Shown here piece by piece: positions 17,985-28,993 of a stretch of DNA of 29,365 nt; position 1 is the stretch's first letter, and every line of letters starts with the position of its first letter. The DNA is taken from NCBI GenBank assembly GCA_003427395.1, contig BFEA01000275.1, positions 682,491 to 711,855 of the forward strand. The letters run 5' to 3'. Under the pieces are notes generated by a model. The model had not been told where the DNA came from. It did not search any database and saw only the letters and a list, made by a program, of their open reading frames with translations. This DNA comes from Chara braunii. Taxonomy: Eukaryota > Streptophyta > Charophyceae > Charales > Characeae. The translations under genes were made by a program, and so were the position numbers.

Positions 17985-20900
17985 AAGCCTTTGGGAGCTT
18001 GAGTGGGTGGTTTACCCACAAAAACGACTAAGTTTTCAAAGAAGAAAAAAAAAAAAATAGTGCAATCTTCGGCAAAGCCTTAGGGACGTTGAGTGGGTGG
18101 TTGACCGACAAAAACGCCTAAGTTTCCGAGGGAAAAAAAAAAGAAAAATAAGTGTAAGCTTCGGCAACGCCCTAGGGAGGTTGAATGGGTGGTTGACCAA
18201 CAAAAAGGATTAAGTTCCCCTCAAAACAAAGAACAAAAATAAGTGTAATCTTCGGCGCAACCCTGGGAGGGTTAAGAGGACGAGGACCCTAAAAACGGCT
18301 AAGTTCCCGAGGAAAAAAAAATAAATAAATAAATGTAATCTTCGATTAAATCGTAGAGAGATTAAGTGGGTGGTTGACCCGCATAAACGACCAAGTTCTC
18401 AAAGAAAAAAAAGAAGAAAAATAAATGTAATCTTCGGCGAAGCCTTGGGGAGGTTCATTGAGTGGTTGACGCACAAAAACGACAAACTTCCCAAAGAAAC
18501 AAAAAAAGAAAAATAAGTGTAATCTTCGGCTAAACCCTTGGAGGGTTAAGAGGACGAGGACCCTAAAAATGACTAAGTTCCTGAGGAAAAAAAAAGAAGA
18601 AAAATAAGTGTGATCTTCGGCGAACCCCTAGGGAGGTTGAGTGCGTGGTTGACCCACAAAAACGATCAAGTTCGCGAACAAAAAAAAAGAAGAAAAATAA
18701 GTGTGATCTTCGGCGAAGCGATGGGGACGTGGAGTGGATGGTTGATCCACAAAAACGACGAAGTTCCTGAGAAAACAAAACAAGAAAAATAAATGTAATC
18801 TCCGACAAAGCCCTGGGGTTAAGAGGACGAGGAACCTAAAAACGGCTAAGTTCCCGAACAAAAAAGAGAGGAAAAATAAGTGTAATCTTCGGCGAGGCCC
18901 TGGAGAGGTTGAGTGGGTGGTTGACCCACAAAAACGACTATGTTCCCCCTCAAAAAAAGTTCCTTCGGCGAAATCCTTGGAGGTTGAGTGGGTGGTTGAC
19001 CCACAAAAACGAGTAAGTTCCCTAAGAAAAAAAAAAAGAAAAATAATTGTAATCTTCAGCGAAGCCATAGGGAGGGTTAAGAGGACGAAGACCCTAAAAA
19101 CGGCTAATTGCCCGAGAAAAATAAGTGCAATCTTCAGGGAAGCTCTGAGAGGTTGAGTGGGTGGTTGACCCACAAAAACGACTAAGCTCTCGTAGAAAAA
19201 AAAAAAAAAAATAAGTGTAATCTTCGGGGAGACCCTAAGGAGGTTGGATGGGTGGTTAACCCACAAAAACGACCAAGATCTCAAGGAAAAAAAAGAAGAA
19301 AAATAAGTGTAATTGAGGCACTGGGGAGGTTAACCCACGAAAACGACTAGGTTTCCAAGGGAAATAAAAAACAAAAATAAGTGTGATCCTCGTCGAAGCG
19401 ATGGAGAGGTTGAGTGGGTGGTTGACCCACAAAACCGACGAAGTTCCCAAAGAAAAAAAAGAAGAGAAATAAGTGTAATCTTCAGCGAAGCCCAAGGGAG
19501 GTTGAGCGGGTGGTTGACCCACAAAAAAAAATAAGTTCCCGAGAAAAAAAAAGAAGAAAAATAAGTGTAATCTTCGGGGAAGCCCTGAGAAGGTTTAAGA
19601 GGACGAGGACCCTAAAAACGGCTAAATTCCCGAGCAAACAAAAGAAGAAAAATAAGTGTAATCTTCCGTGAAGCCCATGGAGGTTGAGTGAGTGATTGAC
19701 CCACAAAAATGACGAAGTCTCGAAAGAAAAAAATGTTCCTTCGGCTGAGCCCTCGGATGTTGAGTGGGTGGTTGACCCACAAAAACGACTAAGTTTCCAA
19801 AGGAAAAAAAAAAGAAAAATAAGTGTCATATTCGGTGGAGCCCTAGGGAGGGTTAAGAGGACGAGGACCATAAAAACGACTAGGTTCCCGAGGAAACAAA
19901 AGAAGAAAAATAAATGTAATCTTCGGCAAAGCCCTGTGGAGGTTGAGTGGGTGGTTGACCCACAAAAACGACTAAGTTTCTGATGAAAAGAGAAAAGAAA
20001 AATAAGTCTACTTTTCGGCGAAGCTCTGGTAGGTTGAGTGGGTGGTTAACCCACAAAAACGACTACTAAGTTCCCTAGTAAAAAAAAATAAGAAAAATAA
20101 GTGTAATCTTCGACGAAACCCTCGGGAGGTTGAGTGGGTGGTTGACCCACAAAAACGACCAAGTTCCCGAGGAAAAAAAAGACGAAAAATAAGTGTGATC
20201 TTTGGCAAAGCGCTAGGGAGGGTTAAAAGGACGAAGACCCTAAAAACGTCTAAGTTCCAGAGGAAAAAAAAAAAAAAAAAAAAAAAAGTGTAATCTTCGA
20301 CGAAGCCCTGGGGAGGTTGAGTGGGTGGTTGACCCAGAAAAATGACTAAGTTCCCAAAGACAAAAAGGTTCTTTCGGCGAAGCCCTGCACGTAGAGTGGG
20401 TGGTTGACCCACAAAAATGACTAAGTTCCCAAAGGAAAAAAGAAGAAAAATAAGTGTAATATTCGGCGAAGCCCTAGGGAGGGTAAAGAGGACGAGAACT
20501 CTAAAAACGACTAGGTTCTCGAGGAAAAAAAAGAAGAAAAATAAGTGTAATCTTCGGCGAAGCCCTAAGGATGGTGACTGAGTCCTAAGCCCACAAAAAC
20601 GACGAAGTCCCTGAGGAAAGAAAAGAAGAAAAATAAGAGTGATATTTGGCGAAGCCCTCGAGAGGTTGATTGGGTGGTTGACCCATAAAGACGACGAAGG
20701 TGCTGAGGCAAAAAAAGAAGAAAAATAAGTGTATTTTCGGCGAAGCAGTGGGAAGGTTGAGTGGGTGGCTAACCCACAAAGACGACTAAGTTTCCGAAGA
20801 AAAAAAAAGAAGAAAAATAAGTGTGATCCTCGACGAAGCGCTGGGGAGGTTGAGTAGGTGGTTGACCCACAAAAACGACGAAGTTCCCCCAAAAAAATAA

Positions 20901-23149
20901 AAAAATAAAATAAGTTTAATCTTCGGCGAAGCCCTAGGGAGGTTGAGTGGGTGGTTGACCAACAAAAACGACTAAGTTCCCGAGGGAAAAAAAAAAGAAA
21001 AATAAGTGTAATCTTCGGGGAAGTCCTGGGAAAGGGTAAGAGGACGATGACCCTAAAAACGGCTAAGTTCCCGAGGAAAAAAAAAATAAAAAATAAGTGT
21101 AATCTTCGGCGAAACCCTGGGGAGGTTGAATGGGTGATTGACCCACAAAAACGACGAAGTTCCTAAAGAAAATAAAGTTCCTTCGACGAAGCCCTGAGGA
21201 TGTTCAGTGGGTGGTTCACCCACAAAAACAACTAAGTTCCCAAAGAAAAAAAAGAAGAAAAATAATTGTCATATTAGGCGAAGCCCTAAGGAGGGTTAAG
21301 AGGACGAGGACCCTAAAAACGGCTAGGTTCCCAAGGGAAAAAAAAAAGAAAAAAAAGTGTAATCTTCAGCGAAGCACTTGGGAGGTTGAGTGGGTGGTTG
21401 ACCCACAAAAATGACTAAGTTCCCGAGGAAAAGAAAAAAGAAAAATAAGTGTAATCTTCGGCGAAGCCCTGGGACGTTGAGTGGGTGGTTGACCGACAAA
21501 AACGGCTAATTTCCCGAGTAAAAAAAAAAAACCAAATAAATGTAATCTTCGACGAAGCCCTCGGGAGGTAGTAGTGGGTGGTTTACCAAAAAAAACGACT
21601 AAGTTCTCGAGGAAAAAAAAGAAGAAAAATAAGTGTAATCTTCGGGGAAGACCTGGGAAGGGGTAAGAGGATGGGGACCCTAAAAACGGCAAAGTTCTCG
21701 AGGAAAAAAAAAGAAGAAAAATAAGTGTAATCTTCGGCGAAGCCCTTGGAGGTTGAGTTGGTGATTGACCGACAAAAATGACTAAGTTCCCAAATAAAAT
21801 GAAGTTCCTTTGGCGAAGCCCTGGGATGTTAAGTGGGTGGTTGACATACAAAAATGACTAAGTTCCCAAAGAGAAAAAAGAAGAAAAATAAGTGTCATAT
21901 TAGGCGAAGCCCTAGGGAGGGTTAAGAGGACGAGGACCCTAAGAACGGCTAGGTTCCCAAGAAAAAAAAAGAAGAAAAATAAGTGTAATCTTCGGCGAAG
22001 CCCTGGAGAGCTTGAGTGGGTGGTTGACCCACAAAAACGACTAAGTTTATGAGAAAAAATAAATAAATAAATAAGTGTAATCTTCGGCGAAGCCCTGAGA
22101 GGTTGAGTGGGTGGTTGACCCCCAAAAGCAAATAAGTTCCCGAGTAAAAAAAAAAAGAAAAATAAGTGTAATCTTCGACGAAGCCTTCGGGAGGTTCAGT
22201 GGGTGGTTGACCCACAAAAACGGCTAACTTCCCGAGGAAAAAAAAGAAGAAAAATAAGTGTAATCTTAGGCAAAGCCCTGGGAGGGTTAAGAGGACGAAA
22301 ACCCTAAAAACGGTTAAGTTCCTGAGGAAAAGAAAGAGAAAAAATAAGTGTGATCTTCGGCGAAGCCCTGAGGAGGTTGAGTGGATGGTTGATCCATAAA
22401 AACGACTAAGTTCAAAAAAAAAAAAAAATTCCTTCGGCGAAGCCTGGGGGGGGTTGAGTGGGTGGTTGACCCACAAAAACGATCAAGTTCCCCAAAAAAA
22501 AATAAAAAAAAAATGTGTAATATTCGCTGAAGATCTAGGGAGGGTTAAGAGGACGACGACCCTGAAAACGACTAAGTTCCCGAGGAAAAAAAAAAAGAAA
22601 AATAAGTGTAATCTTCGGTGATGCACTGGGGAGGTTGAGTGGGTGGTTAAACCCACAAAAACGACTAAGTTTCCTACGAAAAAAAAGAAGAAAAATAATT
22701 GTGATCCTCGGCGAATCGCTGGGGAGGTTGAGTGGGTGGTTGACCCACAAAAACGACGATGTTCCCAGAGAAAAAAAAGAAGAAAATAAGTGTAATCTTC
22801 GGCGAAACCCTTAGGAGGTTGAGTGGGTGGTTAACCCATAAAACGACTAAGTTTCCGATAAAAAAAAAGAAGAAAAATAAATGTAATCTTCGGGGAAGTT
22901 CTGGGAAGGGTTAAGAGGATGAGGAACCTAAAAACCGTCTAAGTTCCCGAGGAAAAAAAAGAAGAAAAATAGGTGTAATCTTCGGCGAAGCCCTGGGGAG
23001 GTTGAGTGAGTGATTGACCAACAAAAATGACTAAGTTCCCGAAGAAAAAAAAGTTCCTTCGGCGAAGCCCTGGGGATGTTAAATGGGTGGTTGATCCACA
23101 AAAACAACTAAGAAGAAAAATAAGTGTGATCTTCGGCGAAGCCCCGGGG

Positions 23150-23366
23150 CACAAGAAATTGGTCGAGTTTTTTTTGGGTCAAATTTCATGGAAATGCAAC
23201 TTTTGTTTTCTGTTTTATATGTTTTTAATTGATTTTTTTAGGGTTTTTTTCTGTGATGGGGTTGTAAGAAGTGCACTCTATAGATTGGTGTGAAGTGTTG
23301 TTAAAATGACTGTCTGGTTTTCTTATAAAGGGGCCTGAAAAATGGGTGCTCGGTTAACCTGCTCTC
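23150..23366. mobile_element. 217-bp insertion in a satellite monomer, with 8-bp flanking repeat
   Basis: A monomer is interrupted at CCCCGGGG (23142-23149), and the monomer resumes after a second CCCCGGGG (23367-23374). The insert is T-rich, shows no satellite similarity, no clear terminal inverted repeats and no credible ORF. The flanking 8 bp look like a target-site duplication, although CCCCGGGG differs by one base from the usual CCCTGGGG and is self-complementary. Confidence 0.6.
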
Positions 23367-24059
23367 CCCCGGGGAGGTTGAGTGGGTGGTTGACCCACAA
23401 AAACGACTAAGTTGTCGAGGAAAAGAAAAAAGAAAAATAAGGGGTATTTTCGGCGAAGCTCTGGAAGGTTGAGTGGGTGGTTGACTCACAAAAACGACTA
23501 AGTTCCCGAGTAAAAAAAAAAAAAATAATAATTGCAATCTTCGACGAAGCCCTCGGGAGGTTGAGTGGGTGGTTGACCCACAAAAACGACTAAGTTCCCA
23601 AGGAAAAAAAAGAAGAAAAATAAGTGTAATCTTCGGCGAAACCATGGGGAGGGTTACAAGGACGAAGAACCTAAAAACGGTTAAGTTCCCGAGGAAAAAA
23701 AAAAAAGAAAAATAAGTGTAATCTTCGGCGAAGCCCTGGAGAGGTTGAGTGGGTGGTTGACCTAAAAAAACGACTAAGTTCTCGAGGAAAAAAAAGAAGA
23801 AAAATAAGTGTAATCTTCGGCGAAGCCCTGGGGAGGTTGAGTGGGTGGTTGACCCACAAAAACGACTAAGTTCCCGAGGAAAAAAAAGAAGAAAAATAAG
23901 TATAATTATTGGCGAACCCCAAAAAGGACTAAGTTCTCAAAGAAGTATAGGTATGAGGAAGATAGATGGTCATAGTGTTAGTGCTACCTATGCACGAAAT
24001 CTTCTTAAAAAAATTACTGAATATTTACAAGGTCGTTAACCATCTCACACACCTATGTA

Positions 24060-24760
24060 TACGTGCAACAATCCTAGCGTTTGGCCAACAGTAATCCAAC
24101 TCATACGTCGTGAGCTACATTAGTTTCTTTAAACGTTGTCGTTTTGCCATGATCACCGTTTTACCATACCTGAATACGTTCACTAAGGACCTCAGTAGGA
24201 AAGCGAGATCCACGACAACGGTGCCACTTGTCAGACGCGACGGTCTTACAACCATTCGTAAAGTATTTTAGTGTTGGACCGCACAATCATATCACGCAGG
24301 AGTTTAAATCGTCTAAGTAACATACCACTCCGATTGTGAGCGCCAACTATATGTCGTGTGGCCCCTTACGACAAGACAAAGATCCCGCAGCTATAACTCA
24401 CCTCTACGTAACAAGTTGTCATCATCCTTAGGCAGGCGTATCCATGTTGAGCTACTGCCCCACGTGTGAAGGATTTTACTTGCAATCGTAGAGGTTAGTC
24501 AGCTGAGGGTGTTTGCTCGATCGTTGTAGCATAGGCATACGCGCAGTTGAACGCCTAAGACTGACCCATATACGTGTCGGCCACCGGGCGCTGATCTTCC
24601 GGACCGACTTACAAGTTAGGTCGACTTGACTAACGAGCGTTTGCACATGTTGTGTTTTGACTAGAAATAGTTTTCATAGGTATGACTTACAACCTAACCC
24701 CTTTTCAGAGCACGATCCCCTCAATACTTCAATTATCAGGGGTCGCTCGTAAGGCATACA
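24060..24760 (-). mobile_element. Inverted LTR-like segment homologous to 3.5-4.1 kb
   Basis: Reverse complement matches 3540-4100 in the same order at diverged but clear similarity. It stops near 24.04 kb where satellite begins, so the part equivalent to the 81-bp repeats, TATA box and primer-binding site is missing on this side. Confidence 0.7.
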
Positions 24761-25828
24761 CGGATCGTACATAGTGATTAAGTTCATTCAACATATTTTT
24801 CTATGAAAGTTATTTTTCATATCACACATACATATGACATGATATAAAACGGAATAATTAGGCAAGGACATGTCATGTACACTTAACACATTCACATAAA
24901 CAGTCTGAATTCATCATGGAAAACATAGGTCATTGACTATTTTCAAACATGTATAGGTGAAATGAACATGAAATGAATAAGTCTTCTGACCTTAACAATA
25001 ATCTTCTACTAAACGTTAGGGAAAAACGCAAGGCTAGGTACTCAAACCAAATATATAAACTCGTACGTTGTCTCAATGTCTGGATCAAGATCCACGACAA
25101 CGTTATTTTCTCAAATCGGTTGTTGTGATCGTTTTACTGACCTACAAACAAAACCAAACGTATTACACAATCCTAATAGAGTAAACCATTTATTCACTTT
25201 CACCCTTATTACAATTACGCAAACCTCTTAATCATACATCCCCTTTTCGACTTAGTCATTCAACCATATCTGACTTTAGTTATTCAAGGACCCCTTTTGG
25301 CCAAACCCAGACTCTTTTAGACAATGACCCGAAAATCACAAATGCCCTTTTAGTGCAGAGGTCGATGAAAAATGTGGGTATCGAGGGTGAGTGAGGGTTG
25401 AGTTGGCAAACCAACCTCTTACCATAAGTCAACAATATGTAGCATTGTATAGACTCATAATGAGTCCTCTTGAAAGTTAAGGTAACATGTAATCACACAC
25501 AGATCAATACGGTCTCAACACCTTCTTTCTATCGGTATGGCCCCATCTAAAGTTCAATATTGTGAATTTTATTTCAGTCGAGAACAATACTACATTGATA
25601 TAACTCCCTCTAGGTAGCCTCTATAAGTTCTTATCAGACCAATCTCTAAAGATACTCATGTAAATAAAAAAAAGCATGATAATTGACTATATTTTCAGTC
25701 TGATAACATCGACAACGTTCTTCCCTCAACAAATGATTCCCTACATAACACATGTATAGGCAAAACCTTATTAATCTCATGTGGAATGGAATCAAAAAAT
25801 TGACAGCAATCAAGAGGTTACGATAGCA
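24761..25828. other. AT-rich, no gene recognised
   Basis: About 1.07 kb without credible ORFs. One strong hairpin at 25065-25103: ACGTTGTC pairs with GACAACGT, enclosing GGATC-AA-GATCC. Probably the inner part of the inverted LTR-like region. Confidence 0.4.
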
Positions 25829-26330
25829 AGATGGACCACACGGGCCACATTCCTTCTACCTCTACCTTAGTAGAATCGGAAAATAGATATTGTAAGTAAG
25901 TTAATCTTTTGTGGGGTTTTCATAAGAGTTGTCTTAGAATGGTAGATCACACAGGATCCTCACCCTTCTCATCTTCTCTTTCTTTCAGATGTAGGTAAGT
26001 GATAAGGGAGAGCGCACGGGGTTTCACCTATCTTATCACCGCTCTTCATTGAGTGACGTCATTTAGTGCTAGGGTAGACCCACGAAATATACTCCCTCTA
26101 CTACCATATTTTTTTATCCTAGTCTGTTGGCGATAGGGCAGACCTCCCGTGGCCTCGCTCCTATTACCACCTTCCTCACTTAAGCAGACTTAGGTAATAA
26201 GACAAGCCTCACAGAACCTTACTCCTTTTATTATTGTTATTGGTCAACTCCTTTATAAACCCCCCTGTGTCTTAGATCAAATGGAGGTCTTAGAGTCATT
26301 TGGGCAGACCACACAGGGTCCACATCCCAA
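25829..26330 (-). repeat. Second array of seven hairpins, conserved loop and changing stems
   Basis: Seven copies of a motif close to CAGACCACACAGGGTCCTCAC, 63 to 107 bp apart, each between complementary arms: 25829-25834/25852-25857; 25936-25942/25963-25969; 25999-26006/26032-26039 (GTGATAAG/CTTATCAC, perfect); 26064-26067 with 26100-26103 and 26071-26074 with 26094-26097; 26128-26137/26060-equivalent arm at 26160-26169; 26195-26200/26228-26233; 26300-26304/26326-26330 (TTGGG/CCCAA). Several stems have one mismatch or bulge. Position mirrors the array at 2656-3107. Confidence 0.65.
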
Positions 26331-26357
26331 TTAGTTTAAATCAAAGGAATTCATTAC

Positions 26358-26540
26358 ACAGTGAGTTTAACTCACATGGGAGCCCTCACCGAATCAAAAT
26401 CAATCAAGTTATTGGTTTAGCTCATACAGGAACCCTCACTGCACCGCTTTGTAAGAGAGTTTAGCTCACACGAGACCCCTCACCTCTATGACATCGTGAA
26501 ACACCTAATGAGGATGTTCAAATGAGAACTCTCACCTCAC
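26358..26540. repeat. Degenerate continuation of the motif array
   Basis: Four related motifs (GTTTAGCTCACACGAGACCC type) at about 26361, 26414, 26457 and 26513, ending in CCCTCACC or similar. A local GTGAG-TTTAA-CTCAC hairpin occurs at about 26361-26375, but the outer stems of the preceding array are not consistently kept. Confidence 0.5.
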
Positions 26541-27400
26541 TACGTGTTTCTCATAAGACTCTTCAACTGGCTCTTGGCTTGAGTCATTTTAACTTAGAGA
26601 AGGTGAGCGTTAGTTAAGGCTTTTCGACAATATTATATAGATACATCTTGGATTAGCCAATCAATAATCCCAAACATACATAAACCCGTGCAATTCAATA
26701 GCTTCCGTAGTAATCTTAAACCTCATCAATGTTATAAGATACTATTAAGCAGGGCATGACTTTACGAAGTCCACATCCCCATTGCCTCATATACCCAAAA
26801 TCAACACACACGGTGAGACAACACATGCAAGCGTTTATCATTCTCACCATGTGTTTTCATAAACATTTTGCCACACACAACTCACATCAAGAATTAGTCA
26901 AGGAGATTGACACACATGAGACCTGCATTATGTCATGCATTTGCACTAGAAGCAATACAAAATCATTTCAACCATTGCTCATACGTGCATAATATTTTCC
27001 TAGCTCGGATTTAATCAAGAAGAAAACTGCAGATTCATATAGTCAAAATCAAATGTATGCATAGTAATATGGGGTAGTTCATACAGCCTGATACAAGGGT
27101 ATATATGAGGCGATGGGGATAAACTCGATTATACTAACACTAGTCGGCTCGATTTGTACTTGGGCAGAGCTCCTACACCGACACTTTATTTATCTCACTT
27201 TCTTCCCTCTCTCGTGACCAAGGTCATCGCCAAAGTACGAGCAGACCACATAATATAACATAGTCCACCGCATTCACTCACTCGATTGGGTACGAATAAC
27301 ATCCTCTCTCTCGACTGGCTGCGAACAGCGTTGTCGGTGCGAATACCCTTACAGGGGTATCCGCCTGGTTTTTGCAAGTAACAAAAAAAAAAATGGTTTT
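26541..27400. other. No gene recognised
   Basis: Low-complexity-free sequence with only short ORFs. A small hairpin at 27343-27360 (ATACCC-TTACAG-GGGTAT) is the only structure noted. Confidence 0.4.
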
Positions 27401-27840
27401 GGTTTAGAATTTAAGTATACCGCGCTAAGCGCGGCTGCGTCTGTAATTGCGTTGACTGGGTGGTTGACCACAATAGCGAGTGCGTGAGCGCGCAGGTTTA
27501 AGGCGCCCGTGATTCTTTTCTGTTGTTGATCGTAAGAGTCGGCTCGGACCTCGGTCGTTTTGCTTGGTGATATTATTATTTATTTATTTTTGATTAAGCA
27601 GGAATTAAGGATATTTTCTTTTTGGTACATTTGGCCGAGTGAAGCGCGCGTGCGGAGAACGACCCCGACGACGGCGCGACTTCGTGCGGTGAATTGGGAG
27701 TGTAGGATGGCGCGCGGGGAAACTATGGCACGGTAAAAACAAGCCGGCGCTGGCACTGGGAGCCGCACAGCCGGTTTTGTCGGGCCAAAGCGCCGCACCG
27801 CACCGGCTTGTATGGTACTCTGCGGGCGCTGGTCTCAGGC
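27401..27840. other. GC-rich transition, no gene
   Basis: Base composition shifts to GC-rich here. CCGCGC-TAA-GCGCGG (27420-27434) is a perfect hairpin, and a short ACTGGGTGGTTGACCAC near 27456 resembles the type A satellite hairpin. No credible ORF. Confidence 0.4.
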
Positions 27841-27847
27841 TTGGGCT

Positions 27848-27906
27848 TAGCCCTATAGGTTAGAACATTGGACTGCTACGCGGCAGGCGCGGGGATCGAG
27901 GCCAAC
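27848..27906 (+). pseudogene. tRNA-like segment, possible SINE head
   Basis: TAGCCCTATAGGTTAGAAC resembles a Pol III A box with one mismatch; CATTGGACTGCTA resembles the anticodon arm of tRNA-Ser(GCU); GATCGAGGC fits the B-box pattern GWTCRANNC. Arms do not pair well enough for a working tRNA. About 230 bp downstream the sequence becomes T-rich (28060-28135), as in some plant SINEs, but no duplication flanks it. Confidence 0.4.
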
Positions 27907-28689
27907 AGCATGCGGCTAAGGAGCGAAAGAGTGCGACGGAAAGGCTTGAGGGGTTGATGGGCTGTGGGACTATCCCCCTCGCCTTTTGCCAATGGATGTA
28001 ATGATGGGCCCGACCCGCGCCACTGGCGAGGAGCCAGCAGCTCCCCTGTTCCTGTCTGAATATTTATTTTGCTTATTTTGTTCTTTTTATCTTAGTTTTA
28101 TTTTACTTCATTTTTTTTATTTTTTTTTACTTTTCCCACGGTTATTGGCGGCCCCGTCCTATTTTGGGGCGCGGTACCGTATCAATGCCTGACAAGCACT
28201 TAGAACCGAGGAAAAAGGGTGGAGTGACGAGCCGTCAGAGGTATAAGTCTGAAGGAAGTACTCAGCGGCCGGTAGCTTTTGCAGTAAGCCAAGCTGGGAT
28301 AGCGCGTCTCAGCACCGTGCACTGTGGGGCGGAACGGTTTGGTAGCCAGAGGTATTACACACTCCTTAGCGGATCTCGACTTCCATGATCGCCGTCCTGC
28401 TGTCTATATGAACCGGTGTCGGGGTGGTGTCTGGGCTAATGATGTGTTTTGACTCCTACCGAGCCCAGGCGGAAGAAGGAAAGGCTGCTGGCATAATGGC
28501 GGATGGACCCGGACGCGGGTGGGCGCCATGTGCATGCAAGTAAGGGAGTAGATAGCGCAGTAGGGGGAAGGAGGCGCTACGTAGCAGCGGGAAACCGGTC
28601 GGGTGCTGCGGAGCCTTGACCACCGAGCACCAACGAGAGGTAGCGCTGCGGGGAGAGCGGAGTGGCTGGCGGACGAACGGGGACGTGAA
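27907..28689. other. GC-rich, no gene recognised
   Basis: Only short ORFs in several frames with arginine- and proline-rich translations typical of GC-rich noncoding DNA. A T-rich tract lies at 28060-28135. Some phrases look rRNA-like, but I could not place them. Confidence 0.35.
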
Positions 28690-28744
28690 CCTGTGTCAGG
28701 CGTTGTGGCAGAAGTTCGCAGCGGTGTTGCTGCGCACGTCGGAC

Positions 28745-28775
<31 letters not shown>

Positions 28776-28823
28776 GTCTAGGAGCCGGTTCCCTTCGAAG
28801 TTTCTCTCAGGGCAGCCGGAGCT
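28690..28823 (+). rRNA. Degenerate 26S/28S rRNA fragment
   Basis: The stretch 28741-28823 (GACTTGGGCATAGGGGCGAA, AGACCAATCGAACCGTCTAG, GGAGCCGGTTCCCTTCGAAG, TTTCTCTCAGGGCAGCCGGA) follows a conserved large-subunit rRNA region with roughly ten differences, mostly transitions. Upstream, GTTCGCAGCGGTGTTG and GTGAACCTGTG fit the preceding rRNA with a deletion. Compared from memory with the plant consensus. Too diverged to be functional; the rest of the rDNA unit is not visible. Confidence 0.75.
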
Positions 28824-28977
28824 GTTGAACACACCGCGAGAGCCACTGCTACCGGGCTACTACGCGACCAAGAGCAGCGCTAGCCAAAGAAAGGGAGGCA
28901 GAGGAAAGCGAGACGGGGAAGAGGATTGACGGAACAGAGTGTGGGGAAACTAAGGCTAAGGAAAAGGAGATGAACCT

Positions 28978-28993
28978 GGCGCGAATTCGCGCC
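28978..28993. repeat. 16-bp perfect palindrome
   Basis: GGCGCGAATTCGCGCC, with CC and GG continuing outside one mismatch on each side. No function known. Confidence 0.8.

Larger units (their letters stand above)
16840..23935 (-). repeat. Right satellite array (same family, inverted)
   Basis: About 77 monomers near 90 bp: AAGTGTAATCTTCGGCGAAG, CCCTGGGGAGG, a variable hairpin block, AAAAACGACTAAGTTCCCGA, GGAAAAAAAAGAAGAAAAAT. This is the reverse complement of the 7.6-10.8 kb array. Three blocks alternate: A (TGGGT-GGTTG-ACCCA), B (AGGGT...ACCCT around TAAGAGGACGAGG) and C (GGGT-AGAAG-ACCC). C dominates to about 17800; A and B beyond. A short monomer lacking the GAAGAAAAATAAGTGTAATC part recurs at about 18958, 19735, 20367, 21176, 21802, 22429 and 23051, giving a higher-order period of about 625 bp, with two longer intervals near 780-810. 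All ORFs here are repeat-derived. Confidence 0.95.

Noticed and set aside
20008-20892. Longest ORF in the window (294 codons, minus strand)
   Set aside because: Entirely within the satellite; each 90-bp monomer gives the same 30-residue phrase. Not a protein family.
16840-23935. CRISPR-like array
   Set aside because: Repeats are about 90 bp and vary throughout, with no unique spacers of regular length; the setting is eukaryotic satellite DNA.
26756-26992. 78-codon ORF
   Set aside because: Isolated, no family resemblance, no promoter or splice context.
28404-28929. ORFs on both strands over the rRNA-like region
   Set aside because: They overlap the degenerate rRNA fragment and GC-rich DNA where stops are rare; both strands are open, which argues against coding.
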